A stretch of DNA of 64,000 bases from Anthostomella pinea (lineage: Eukaryota; Ascomycota; Sordariomycetes; Xylariales; Xylariaceae). The stretch is taken from contig CAUWAG010000003.1 in NCBI GenBank assembly GCA_963556695.1, forward strand, positions 3,162,001 to 3,226,000, given 5' to 3'. Positions within the stretch are counted from its first letter, which is position 1. Every line of letters starts with the position of its first letter. Shown here piece after piece: positions 37,118-48,512 of this stretch. The notes beneath the pieces were generated by a model. The model did no database searches, had not been told where the DNA came from, and saw nothing but the letters and a program-made list of their open reading frames with translations. The translations under genes were made by a program, and so were the position numbers.

Positions 37118-38236
37118 ATTGATTCGATGTTGTCGTTTAACTTCCTGTCAGAACTTGCTCGTGTGCTTTTTGAGATGAGGTCTGAAAAATTGTTGTTTGG
37201 GACAGCCTCGAGTACATATAGCCGTCGAAGCGAGATACATGAAGTCGTCTAAAGAGTAGACGTAGGCCATGTCCAATATAGGTATTAAATACTATACCCC
37301 CACAGTTCACTTCGTGATAGGTTCGAGAAGCTGGCTCGTCGTTGGTTCGATGCTGGAATGAAGCAGATGAAGCTAACATCGACCTAACCCCTGACACCCG
37401 CCAAGCTTGCAGTGGATTAGCGCTATCAACGGCTGAATTCGGACTCGGACAGCGGACTCGGGTCCATTCAGCCCTGCCGGATCCATCTCGACCGACGTCA
37501 TGACTTCCTTGAAACATGGTGAGTCTCACGCGAAGTCTTATCGTCAGGTGACACTCATCCACGAAGCGTAAGGTATGAATGGTGCCAAGCGTTGGAGTGC
37601 CGTGGATCAAGATGATACGGAGCACTTCGCCTGGGGCTTTTGAGGATTTCTTGATGCGCTCGACCAGCTTTGAGGGGGCAGCACTGTCGCTTGCTTGCAT
37701 CGTGGACATGCCAACGGACGACTATCCCGGAGCAGTTTGCTCGGCGGCGAAGCTTTGCCAATACTGACCTAACATCTTCATCAGGGCGTTCCTCATATGG
37801 TCTATTCTCAGTACCGTACCGAATCAAGAATTTCAGTCAGTCTTGACCGGTATGGCTCCGGCAATCTAGCGAGGGCCCATCGAACAGACAGACGCTGACC
37901 TCTTACCTCTGCTGTGACTACATCCGAACAATTGTATCAATCGTTAGTCAGGGAGACTCGATTACAACCCAAGGTCTAATCGAAAGAGGCACAACTTTGG
38001 GCTTCACGTCTGCATTCGATGGAACAGCCCGACACATCAAAACGGCAAGCTCTCATATTGGCATGCGCTGTGAATGGTAACGATCAGCCTTGTCCATCAA
38101 CTAACTTCCTGGGCATTTTCCTTAGTTTCATCCACGTTTTGTGCGAGCTCAAGCTCCAACTCAGAACATCACCATCCTCGCCTCTACCAAAACACTTGGC
38201 GAACCCCATTGCGAGCGGAAACCACGGCCATCGCAG
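37118..38236. other. Intergenic region, no supported gene
   Basis: A 190-codon minus-strand frame (37137-37709, starting MSTMQASDSAAPSKL) reads plausibly for its first 50 codons (SKLVERIKKSSKAPGEVLR) and then becomes unlike protein. A second frame overlaps it in another phase. I could not assign a family or splice model. It might be the relic 5' part of a gene. Confidence 0.35.
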
Positions 38237-39396
38237 CTAAACCATAAGAATGACATCCATACCACTCCGCGAGTCTAATTCCCTCTTGGATGTTGCCAGC
38301 GTGGTGGGCGCCTCTGTCGGCAGCGACTCAATGGGCCCGGGGATCGAGCGAGTCGAGTTGGTGGGCCAGGGACGTCGGGTGTGAGAGTGAGACGAGACGG
38401 TGATGTTGGGTGGGTGGTGGCCGGGGAAAGACGGGGGGTGAGTAGGAGCGCCGGTTGGCATTGTCCCGCTGGGGCCGTAGCCCGGGTGGGTATGAGTCGA
38501 GTTGGGCCAGCCGCGTCCGAAGAGGGCGGTTGTATATGGCTTGCCCTTGACCGTGTATGTTTCGATCGTATCGGAGATGGTTGTCGTCGACCAGCTGGTG
38601 GTCGAGTTGGAGGCGGTGTGACTGGGCCAGTGGTGGCCGGGGTTGGACGTGGGGAAGGTGGGAGCAGCTGTGGGCGTTGTGCCGTTGGGGCCGTAGCCCG
38701 GTTGGGAGTACGTTGAGTTGGGCCAGCTGCGTCCTGCGAGGGTGGCTATCGGTGAATGTATCTTGGACGGTGTGATGGGGAAGACATCGGGGATGGTCGT
38801 CATCGACCAGCTCATGGACGAGTTGGAGGTGGGCAAGGACGAGATCACTGTGCAGTCTTCGAGCTTGGTGTCTGAGCATGGAGTATCACTAATGGTGTGA
38901 GTGCCATGGGTCATGGTAGGATAGCCTCCTGGGGCGGTCGAGGAGGAGTTGGCGGGAGCGGAAACCGCGTCAGTAGCCGACGAGGACCAGGCGCCCGAGG
39001 AGCCTATGCCGGTGTCAATCGGTTCTGATATGGTTTCAGTGTATGTGCCCCTCGAGGTACTCGTCGTGATGTACGTCTCGAAGTCGCCTCTGCAGCGCAG
39101 CATCGTCAGTTTATGCTTTTCCAGGACGAGCTTGGGATCTTGAGCTCCTTTTCCAGGTGTTGGATTCTGAAGTCCCCTTATACTTCCAACCCAAGTGGGA
39201 AAAAAAGCAAGGAAATCCGGGAGACGTACTCTCCTGACTTAGTGACGGTGTACGTGAACACATGGGACATAGTGTAAGTTTCAGTTGTCATGCTCATCGT
39301 GGTGTTCAAGTCAACAGTCGTGGTGTTGTAAGGGGCGCCGGTAGCGAGCGCTGTAGCAAAAGTGCTTGCGAGCAGGACGGTACCAGTGAGCTTCAT
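38237..39396 (-). CDS. Secreted Ser/Thr/Pro-rich repeat glycoprotein
   Basis: Predicted secreted or wall-associated mucin-like protein of unknown function. Exon 1 is 39230-39396 and exon 2 is 38237-39089; the intron (139 bp, GTACGT...CTGCAG, branch CTGAC) joins SGE to GDF in phase. The product is 339 residues. Residues 1-about 20 (MKLTGTVLLASTFATALATG) are a classical signal peptide. The mature region is about half Ser, Thr, Pro and Gly with many Asn-x-Ser/Thr sequons. A unit of about 75 residues containing GR-WPNST...PGYGP-GT-PT-APT and a PGHH motif occurs twice in tandem (about residues 170-320). There is no C-terminal hydrophobic segment, so a GPI anchor is unlikely; the tail has a Lys-Arg pair (SKRELDSRS) that could be a Kex2 site. 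A start six codons upstream (39414) is also in frame. Confidence 0.75.
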
Positions 39397-40380
39397 GGTG
39401 GCGGTTGGCGACAAGGGCCGTTGGGGAGGAGTTCAAGGGGCAGGGCGATTATGGACGAGGTGGATTGGTACTGATGGATACTCTGCTTTATGGGAAAGGA
39501 AGTGCAAGAGGTCACGAGACCTTCCGGTATTTATAGAGAATGGAGTTCAACTGGTGGTACGAAGAATTGCTTGAGGTGATTCGAGAGAAGCGATTGCGAT
39601 ACTCACAATAGGGGCTATACCACACCACACAATCGGCGAGCCCCATGCAAACGGATGATGGGAAATGAAGGTGTCCCCTTATCTTCATCGTTCTGACAAA
39701 CAAGTCTCAAACCCGCCGATAACATCAGATGGACGGGAGAAGCAGCAAGTTTGAACCGACGCACTGTGCGAGACGGGGTAATCGTCCGAGTTCTCTCCCC
39801 CTCATCATCCTCACCGGCTTAGGCTGTTTGTCGATACGCGGCGTCGATGGCCTCACTCGAAGCATGTGCGTTGCACAGCTATCACGAAGTTTGATCAGTC
39901 CAGGCAACGAAAGCCGGTGATGAAGCCCGGGGGTTAATGAATCATTGAGCAAACGACATCTTCCTAGATTCGAGCGGCGAGTATTGGGGCCTTGATCTGA
40001 TGTTCATGAGACACGAGTGAGTGGTATTACTCGCTTCCCCGCTACCCATCAAGCCAACACCAACTGCCGAGTGAGCCAGGTGTATGTATCCCAATCAAGA
40101 CGACACGACGTTTGCCCGGACTGACATTACTCATTTCGTACTGCAGGTGGACGTTCTTGTCGAATGTAGGTGTGATAGTGTGGTCAAGTATATCCGACGC
40201 CGCGGCAAACAACCAGGGACGATCATCTTGCTGCCACAGTGTATGTATTGACGCGATACCAGAAGCTCCTCAATGGCGGCCCAGTACGACCAACCTCCCA
40301 GTCCCTGAAGCGAACCCGTCCCCGTCTGTCCCCGTCTATCCCGTCCCCGGCCTCCGACCTCCCTCCGAGAATCCCATCCA
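39397..40380. other. Intergenic region
   Basis: Promoter of the secreted repeat protein (39397-39900) and 3' flank of the EthD-like gene. No gene, repeat or RNA recognised. Confidence 0.4.
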
Positions 40381-40710
40381 CTATGCGGTCGCGCTGCTGG
40401 CATCCTCCGAGATCCAAATGGTGGCCTGCTTCTCCGAATAGCGCGTCAGGTCCTCGGCCAGCGCCTTCTTCTGTTCCTCGGTGGTGCCCGCCAGCATCTT
40501 CATGATCTGCCCGGCGTCGGGGAACTCGCACAAGGTCATGACCTCGAAGGGCGACTCGGAGCCCGGCAGGTCCTGCACCTTGACCACGCGGAAGCTGGTC
40601 ATGCCGGAGGCCTTGAAGCCCGGGGTTACACCTGCCATGTGCTTGTTGAGGTAGTAGTCCATGTTGACGTTGGAACCCTTGGGGTATCCGATGACTAATG
40701 TTGCCGGCAT
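40381..40710 (-). CDS. EthD-like dimeric alpha/beta-barrel protein
   Basis: Single-exon 109-residue protein of the EthD family (ferredoxin-like dimeric barrel, named for an ETBE-degradation cluster; fungal members are mostly uncharacterised small oxygenase- or cyclase-like proteins). It begins with a beta-strand (PATLVIGYPKGSN), then the MDYYLNKHMAGVTPGF segment with the His typical of the family, a second strand (GMTSFRVVKVQDL) and a C-terminal EVMTLCEFPDAGQIMKML...YSEKQATIW half. The length is typical of one domain. No signal peptide. The nearest genes are more than 900 bp away, so no gene-cluster context supports a specific pathway. Confidence 0.85.
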   Translation of the reverse strand: MPATLVIGYPKGSNVNMDYYLNKHMAGVTPGFKASGMTSFRVVKVQDLPGSESPFEVMTLCEFPDAGQIMKMLAGTTEEQKKALAEDLTRYSEKQATIWISEDASSATA

Positions 40711-41416
40711 CTTGAGGAAGGGCTTCGAGGATTGAGGTGGATAGATGATGTGGTTGAAGTTGACGGTACTGGATAGACGTGGAGCGTCACGGTGTCGGGC
40801 TGATCAGGGTGATGTGTATGAGATGAGCGACAGTTGTTGGAGGCTAGAAGTGTGGTCTTAAGTACACGATTTATATGTCTATTCTCAACCCCACCAGTTG
40901 GCGCTTTTCGTAACACCGGACAAAACCCGGTTTGTCAGCTTGACGTTGGAAGAAAATAGATCCGCACAAGCTCCGCATCATAAAAGCCGGTGACGGCGCG
41001 ACCCGTGGACGAGCGGGACCTCACATAAAGTACCGAGGCTACCGGAGTCCACGGGTGACGTGAAACTAGAATAACCACAGGTGTCAACAATGGATGCCAC
41101 CAACATCCATGGGGTTGGCTCCCTCACACGAGAAATCACGAGAAGACCTCTTGTCACGTTGCCTGCGGCGTTGTGCTGAGATATTCTATATTGCGAGAAT
41201 AACACGTCACCGTACAATCCATTCTTTAGGTGCAAATGGCTGCAAAGTCGTGGGCATCATTATTACGACAAACCCTTCACGAAATGATACCCATAACTTG
41301 ATAAACGCAAACCCCTTTTCAATCAGAAAATTCAATTGGCAGTGTCTTCACGTAATTGCAATAATCCTCAGAGGGGACTAGAATTGATTGTATTTAATAA
41401 ATTATGACGGTTATAC
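40711..41416. other. Intergenic region
   Basis: Holds the promoter of the EthD-like gene and the 3' flank of the RING gene. A 95-codon plus-strand frame (41094-41381) has no family features. AT-rich near 41370-41410. Confidence 0.4.
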
Positions 41417-43194
41417 CTATCGACGTACTCTTAGTACGTGAATTGAGCGGAACGCTGGGTCTACGGGAGTAGAAAGGTCTCTCGTCTGGGCTACTCCCCA
41501 GGCTGCCTCGTAGGCGGCTTGAGCTTCGTCGTAGGCGTCTCGAGCCTGCTCCAAGCTTGCTTGTGCGGCGCGCACAACTGTCTCGGGATGCTCGGCGCCG
41601 CGTGGATCGGCGCGGCGCCGGACACACCCGAAGGGTAACCTGCTTGGGCTCTTCTGTAGGCGGCTTGGGCTTGCCCCATTGTGTGGAGGGCGCCAGATCT
41701 GTGGCTCGCGGCCCACACGATTCTCTCGGCGACCGATGGACCTTCCTCAATCTCTAAACGCCCTTCGTCGACTTCGCGTTGGGCCTCCTCAAGCCATTCT
41801 TCTTCCTGGTAGGCTAGGAATTCTAGGTAGTTCAGGCCTGGGGTGGGAGGGTCTGTCCAGGTGACTCCCATGTCCAGGCCTGGGATGGGAGGATATATCT
41901 CGTTGACGGCTTCTTGCGCGCGTATGACTTCATTTCGGACCCCCCGAAGCATAGACTCACGGAGTAGGGCATGCCCTGTCCAGCGGCGGGCTGTGGGGTC
42001 AGTAATCACGTTGGGGACCCAGACGCCGTTCGCATGGTCTTCCTCGTCGTCGTCGTCCTCGTCGTCGCTATCGTCGCTATCGTCGCTATCCCAATGATCC
42101 CAAAATCGGCTTCCAGCTTCAGACTGGGAAAGTCTTGTAATGTATTGGTCGTCCCGGCGTGCAAACTCGTCGCGGGCCTCCTGCGTGGGGTCACGGGGAA
42201 GGGGGCCTGGACCTGGACCTGGAGCTGGTGCGCCGGATGGGTCTTCCAAGGGAGAAAAGTTTTCTCTATGGTCGGCATTAAATTCGTCATAGGCGATTCG
42301 AGCTGCTCTCGAGGCTGTGTTGTAGGTTGCGTCGTACGCGGCTTCAGCCTCGTCGTAGATGACTCGAGCCTGCCGGCTTGCGCGTTCTAGGCGCGCAACT
42401 GTCTCGGCGCCAGATGAATCTTCCCGGTTTTCTGCTACGGCTCTTCTGTAGGCGGCGCGGGTTTGCTCCATTGCAATGCTAGCTGCGGATGAGGCGCGAG
42501 CTTCGCGTGCGAGGCGCACAACTGTCTCGGCGTCAGATGGATCTTCCAAGGAAAGGCCTTCCAGGGGGACAGGATTTGTTCCGTCGACGGCTTCGGGTTG
42601 GGCCGCCTCAAGTAGGGTTGCACGGCGTCGGGCACGTCCTTCCCGGAAGCCTCCTGGCCGAGCCACTACGCGAGGAAATGGTCCATTTGCCCGCGCATTG
42701 GCAAAGAGACCTTCGAGTCCGTCCGCACTAAACATTGCTTCCTCTGGTTCGGCAACTTCGTCGGCCTGGCCTACTCTGTCGAGAAACCTGCGCACCTCGA
42801 CGACCTCCTCATGCTGCTCTTCAGAGGTACCCGCGCCAAAGATCTTGAAGGTACTTCGCTGGCCTGCGCGAGCGTAGATGGCCTTGCGGCACAATGGACA
42901 TGTCGGCATCTCGCGATGGAGAGCCCAGTTCGATACACACTCATATCCGAAAGCGTGGCCGCAGGGCAGCACGGTGTACGGCTCATGCGTGGCACGGCTT
43001 TTGGTATCGAAGCGGTCGTTGAGAAGGCTCAGGTTCCTCTCGATGCAGATGGCGCACTGGACGGCGAATCGTGTCTCATGGTCGATGATACGTCCTTCAG
43101 CGTCGAAGTGCTTGAGCACCTCGTGGAAGTTGTTAGTCTCGATCGTAGTCTTGGGGCTGTTTTCAGCAGCTGTGGTTGTGGTTGGGTGCTCCAT
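41417..43194 (-). CDS. RING-finger protein with Ala/Glu-rich helical repeats
   Basis: Probable E3 ubiquitin ligase-type protein. The RING spans residues 47-102: C47-x2-C50, then C78-G-H80, C86 and C99-P-L-C102. The usual fifth ligand is a Gly here (HAFGYEC), a variant common in fungal RINGs. Downstream are repeated Ala/Glu/Arg-rich helices of the form AETVxRLxRxAR...AAYRRA or YDEAEAAYDA, plus an acidic Asp/Glu run near residue 375. The continuous frame ends at 41491 (567 residues), but its last 45 residues switch to Pro/Thr-rich text. The helical repeat (ETVVRAAQASLEQARDAYD) continues in another frame down to 41417. A 50-bp GTGTGT...GACAG intron at 41578-41627 would join them in phase (575 residues), but it lacks a clear branch point; a frameshift is the alternative. 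Confidence 0.7.
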
Positions 43195-44503
43195 TGTAGA
43201 CTTACTTTGAAGCTTTACGTGTCAAGTCGTTACGTTGTGAAAGCTGAGCTCTCAATGCGGCACGCCTTGGATTGCGGATGGGCTGATGAGCTGATGAGAT
43301 TATGAGCTTGAGCTGATGAGCTGATGAGCTTATAAGCTGATGAGATGATGTATTGATGGGATGATAGTGAGTGTCTCTGTTGTCGAATGCGAGGCAGACT
43401 CTTATACATCCAGTAGACCACCGTGTCTCCCGTCCCACCACGAAGGAAAACGGGGCCTTGATCAATGGGATTGTACCAGAACAATGGCCCTGTTTGGAAA
43501 ACACGCTGATCAACACATCAAGGGCTCAAAGGAGTATCGTAGCCATAAAGGGCCCAAGCCTGAGAAGCGTCCCTTGTGCGGGATCGTCAAAATAGTAGAG
43601 GTTGGCTTATGAAAGAAATTAGAATTTGCTGTCAGGTGTCAAAGCCAACGAGATTTTCACAATAACTCCAGCCTTCCTGTGCGGCAGCAGGGGGTCGCTG
43701 ATGGGGTGTGATTTCCATGGGCGTGGGGAGCTCGTGGAAAGAAAGGGGCCCGGAGGTCCAACCCAGTGCCCCCTGGAAGCCTACACTGGCGGCCAGACGT
43801 AACTCCGCCGATGCAGGCGCCAAGAGCGTAGACACATCGCTCCGCCTGAACTACCTCCCTAGGTAATGATAAGTTCTCAGATACGGAGCTGTGCAAGCGG
43901 TGCTAGACTTACAAGGCAATCCTGTCTGCTCCCCGGCCGCCAAGGACACAAACGTATCACACAGCAACAATCGAAATACCCTCAAGGTGTCAGTCAATAG
44001 GGCGAGCCACTCGAGATCCAAGTCGAGCCTTGAATCTTCTGACTAGAGTTCCAACTACAGAGACGCCGTCTCTCCAAGGCACACCTCGTTATCAAAAAAC
44101 AAAGCACGCTCGAAACAAGTCATAAGGAATATATGAACAATTTAGGTCATGAATTATCATATCGAATCCTATCAGCCGCCCTAGAACGCACCCTGATGAA
44201 TACAGAAAATATACACAATGCAGAAGAAAAAACTCCAATACACCACCACCACCAGCCAGCCAGCACTGATGATGATGATGTTTGGCGATTGATGATGATG
44301 ACGGGAGCCTATCCCGCAGTGGACGGCCGGACTGATGACTGATTCCAGAACGACGAAAGTTCTCCAAAACACCAAGCCTTCTCCGGCCTAATTGAGCAGT
44401 GCAAACCCCTTCGCTTGTTCTACAACAACAGTCTCGATCCCAATATCCGGAAACCACCTTCGACCGTTGTGATGCTTGCAACGATATCACGGGAAAACGG
44501 GCC
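43195..44503. other. Divergent-free intergenic region with a short degenerate repeat
   Basis: Upstream of the RING gene and downstream of the kinesin gene, both minus strand. From 43265 to 43365 the sequence is a degenerate GAGCTGATGAG repeat in the RING gene's leader. Another simple-repeat patch (GATGATGATG) lies at 44265-44302. No gene recognised. Confidence 0.5.
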
Positions 44504-47500
44504 TCACCGCCAGATGACACCGCTCCTCTCCTTGCGTGCGCTGCCGCCGGCCATGGCCGCACCGCCGATAGTGATGCGCCGCCCCTGCCCGTTGTCGCCG
44601 CCGCGGTCTCTGCTCTCACCAGGACTGCCCAGCCCAGCCCTCACGGAGCCGCCCAGGTTCATGCGTCTGGCTTGTCCGGAGGTGAAGGCCTTGGACTCTC
44701 GGGCCTCGGGCGGCGAGCAGTTGATCGGAGGACTCCTACGTCGTTCCGCACTTCCGCGTCGGAGCCTGGATATGCCGTTAGTGCTCGAAGACAGCGGGCC
44801 AGAGTGGTTGTGGCTCGGCTTATGCACATTGCCGCTCACCGATCCGATCGACGAGACGCGCCTGGCGTTCGAAGCGGTCGAGCTGACGTTGGCGAGCGAC
44901 GAGATTCGCCTAGGTTTCTTGTGCTGTGCGTGGATCGCCGAGCGGAGCTTCGACGCGTCAATCAGCGACGACGACTCCGAGTCGGAAGACGGTGGGTGGT
45001 TCTCGTCCGTGGAGATTGACATCGTTGGCTGAGGCACATAAGAAAAGAACGACGACGAAGCCGGACGAGGGCTGATCGAGGAGTGGCGCTTGCCTGGCGC
45101 CCTAACATTAGCAGTGCGCGACAAGTCCAGGTTTCGCAGCGGGCTTGTTCGGTCTTCCGCGTCGGATGAAGATGCGATGTTTAGAGACATGGCCGGCGGT
45201 ATTGGCGAGCCGTTACCCTGCGAAGGTCGCCCTTTAGCCAGGAAGCCTGCTTGAAACCGGTTAGGTTTCGATGCTGGCAGGCTTGCCGCCTCGGGTGCAA
45301 GAAGCGAGGGACTCGAATCGTCGGCGGAGTCGTTGTTCAGATACGACGGGATCTCGGGAATCTTGGGCATGGGCTTCTCCGGCGAGCTTTGCTCGGGTGT
45401 CATGGCAAACTTCTGCGGCGTCTTCTCAAAGTCGGCCAACGTGCCCGACTCGCCGTCGTCATCACGCCATCGCACCACCCGCTTCGAGGGCGACTTCTTC
45501 TTAGGCGTGAACGAGACACCCTTGCGCGCGTTAAGCGCTTTGCGTCTTCGTGGGGACCCCTTTATGGGAGACAAGAACATCTGGGGCGGCTGAGACGCTG
45601 CTGCGACAGCCGCCAGAGCTGGGTTGGGAATAGGCTTCACGGCACCTCCCGGCATGTTCGACATCCTCTTTCGTTTTGGTGTTCCACGCTTGGTTGGTGC
45701 GAACGCCTCAAGTGGCATCTTTGCTCCGTCAGGCTTCACCACCTGCGCGGTGGCCGTATAGCCGGTCTCCAGCAGACGGTGGATGATGTTCTTGGCGTGG
45801 GCTACTGCCTCGCCCCCGCTCATGTTCATCGTCTCCGACAGCGATGCCAGTATCTCGAACTGCGCGGTAAGCAGAATCTGCATGATTCCGGCGTCTCCGG
45901 CCTTGTCTTGCTCCAGCACATCCCTGTAGGCTTCTCGCGCAAAATTGGACTTGAGGAGTTCTGCTTCCCTCGTCAAACCCGCAATCTCGCCCGTGTCGGC
46001 ATGACGATCCCCAGGTAGTTGGCTTATACTGTGCTGAAGAGCTCCGTCAATAGCGCGCTCCCAGTTCGTCTTGTCCAATTTCTGATGAAGGTGATGCCGG
46101 CTGTTCTCGAGCTCCAAGAGGATGCCCTGTGCTGTCTTTCGCATGGTTGCCACATTCGAGGGCATAGCATCGTCATCATCCCTCGTGTCGCAGACGGAGT
46201 CAAATGCCGCGATCCAGGAAGACAATAACCCGATCCGCCGCTCTATGCCACGCAACTTCTTCATGTGCTCTACCTTGTCTTGCCGTTCGGGTAAAGAGTT
46301 CTCGTAGGCAGTGCGGATCCTCTGGGTACCCTCGCGTGCGGAAGCTTCCCTCTTGTCTTGTTGCTTTCGAAATTTAGCACAAAAGATCTCCTCTGCATCC
46401 TTCTGTTGCGCCTTGAGCTCGTTGATCATGGCCATCTGCTCGTCGATCTTGACCAAGAAGTCCTTGACGTGGCGGTTGACGTTGAAGACATTTCGCGTCA
46501 CCTTGGTCTGAATGTTCTTGGCTCTGTTGGCGTATCGAAGGGTGTTTTGAGTCTCATCGAAGTGGGCGCTCGACGGACTGACACAAACAATCATGACCGT
46601 CTTGCAGTTGCCGCCAAGGGAGAACTTGAGGAGACGCGTCAGTTTGCTGTTGCGGTAAGGCACATGGGTCTTCTTCCGGGCGTCGCAAAGCGCATTGATG
46701 CAGCTGCCCAAAGCAAGAAGCGATTTGTTGATATTCGCGCCCTCGATCAAACGATCTCCGCGGTTCTTCGTGGCACTGGCCCTTTCGCTGCCCGCAAGGT
46801 CGATAATGCTCAGAGTGGCCATGGTATGAGGCTCGTTGACGGCTGCGTTCCGGTCCTTCTGAGCGACATTGATCTGCAGGACAGCGTGCGATCGTGACGA
46901 TGTCGCGTTGGCGTCGGTCGGTGACACGGTTCGGTATTCATTTCCTCTGACGATCATGTCCATGACCTCCTGGACGTTATTGGGATGAAGGCTGGTAAGA
47001 CCAGATACGGTGACGGCCTGATTGGAATCCTCGCGGAGCATCAAACCCTGTTTGCTGCCGCCGGGGACCAGCAGATCCCGAATGGTCTCGTTGTAGATCT
47101 CCAGATACGACAAGGTGATCTCGGTGTGCTTCTCGTCGCTGCGGTCGCCGATCTTCTCGAAGAGTTCCTGCATCGTGAGAAAGATAATGCCTGGCATTTG
47201 CGTTGTGCCCGTGATTGTATGCGTCTTGCCGCATCCTGTGGCGCCATATGCAAATACGGTCGCATTGTAGCCATCGAGGACACTATCCAACAGGTTCTTG
47301 GTTGTCGCTTCGTAGACTTCTGTTTGTGATGTGTTGTCGTCGAATACCCGGTCGAAGGCGAAGGTCTGGTCTTTGACTCTCTTTCCATTCGGTACGACAG
47401 ATCTCGAGAACTTGTGGACGGGGTTGTCTTCGGGGGGATCGAACACTCTGTAGTACCACGGGTCAGCGCGCAGCACTTATGGGGTTCGAAGCGGGAATCG

Positions 47501-47833
47501 CACAGGCATTTGTCGTCGATGACCTTGATGACGGATCGAATGCCGCTCTGTTTGAGTTTCGGTGTTGGAGCACCAGCCAAAGAGCCGTCTCCGAGGAATA
47601 TGTTGCCATCGTCGTTTCGGTGCCTGTATATCGGTAAGCATGGCGGCCAGATTCGTGTCGCTCTGGCTGGTTGGTGGTGGTGGTGACATACAGCTGCGCA
47701 GCTTCTCTGATGGTGAATGGTCGCACCCGAACTGGAGGACTCATTAGTATACTCGATCCTCCCCAAGTTGCCTCTGGGGGCGAGACTCACCTGCGACGCT
47801 GATAGATGAAGCTCCCGGGTCGATTGGAGTCAT
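44504..47833 (-). CDS. Kinesin-8 motor (KIP3-type)
   Basis: Plus-end-directed, microtubule-depolymerising motor controlling spindle and microtubule length. Four exons: 47791-47833, 47692-47731 (40 bp), 47504-47623, 44504-47447, with GTGAGT, GTATGT and GTGCGA donors and CAG acceptors, all in phase; product about 1048 residues. The first three small exons are needed to complete the motor N-terminus (VAVRVRPFTIREAAQL, then FLGDGSLAGAPTPK). Motor landmarks: P-loop GATGCGKTH at residues 136-144, switch I NATSSRSHA, switch II DLAGSERA, and NKSLLALGSCI. The neck and a helical region follow, then a disordered basic tail of about 400 residues with Ser-Pro sites. The kinesin-8 identity rests on the long insert after the first beta-strand and on the GATGCGKT P-loop. 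It ends SGVIWR before a stop. Confidence 0.92.
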
Positions 47834-48512
47834 CTTGCGGGGGGTTTCGTGCGAGTTGTGGCTACCGAGAATGCCGTCCGCCCCTTACTGTGCCTTGAGA
47901 GCCGATGCGGTCGAATGTGCAGACATAAACAAATAAGTGAATCAGGAACACTGCCAATGCTGTCTACGTCAACAAGAATCCGCGGGCAATAGTGTCGGTT
48001 TCAGAGGTGGGCGAAGTCAATAGGCAGGATGCAGTGGTGTCGTGGTGTCGTGGAGCTGTGATGCTTGCAAATAATGGGAGTGTTGGAAGCAGATATCGTC
48101 GTCTGATAGCTGGAGGCGACGGCTTTGTCAATGTCAATGTTGATTTGGTTGTACCTGTTAGTATGATATCGGCGATATGGGGTTAGGTAGGGTTGCGCTG
48201 TACCTGCCGTCACCGCAGCAACCAGCGCTTGGCGCGTTTTCAGCGACTCCCAATCCGTCACTAGCGCGGGTTAAGGGGCTAAGCGCCAGGCTACCGGTCC
48301 CACCAGTCTCCAGCTGGCAGTAGGGCTTAGCAGCCTAACAGCCTACAGTAGTAACCTTGAAGGGCCGGAGCTGCCGCCCGCCGCCACTGGCAGAATACTT
48401 TAGCTAATTGATCATGTTCAATGCGTTGGTGTTTTGACCTCATTTCCTTCGCATTATTCAATGTTGATTACGGGTTGTTTCCTCTCCATGTCCTCTTCAC
48501 TTCCCAGTATCA
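47834..48512. other. Kinesin promoter and GH115 3' flank
   Basis: Minus-strand genes on both sides. No coding frame supported, no repeats. Confidence 0.4.

Noticed and set aside
37137..37709. 190-codon minus-strand frame starting MSTMQASDS
   Set aside because: Only the first 50 codons look protein-like, the rest does not, and no splice extension or family was found.
45251..46018. 255-codon plus-strand frame
   Set aside because: Lies wholly antisense to the kinesin-8 coding exon.
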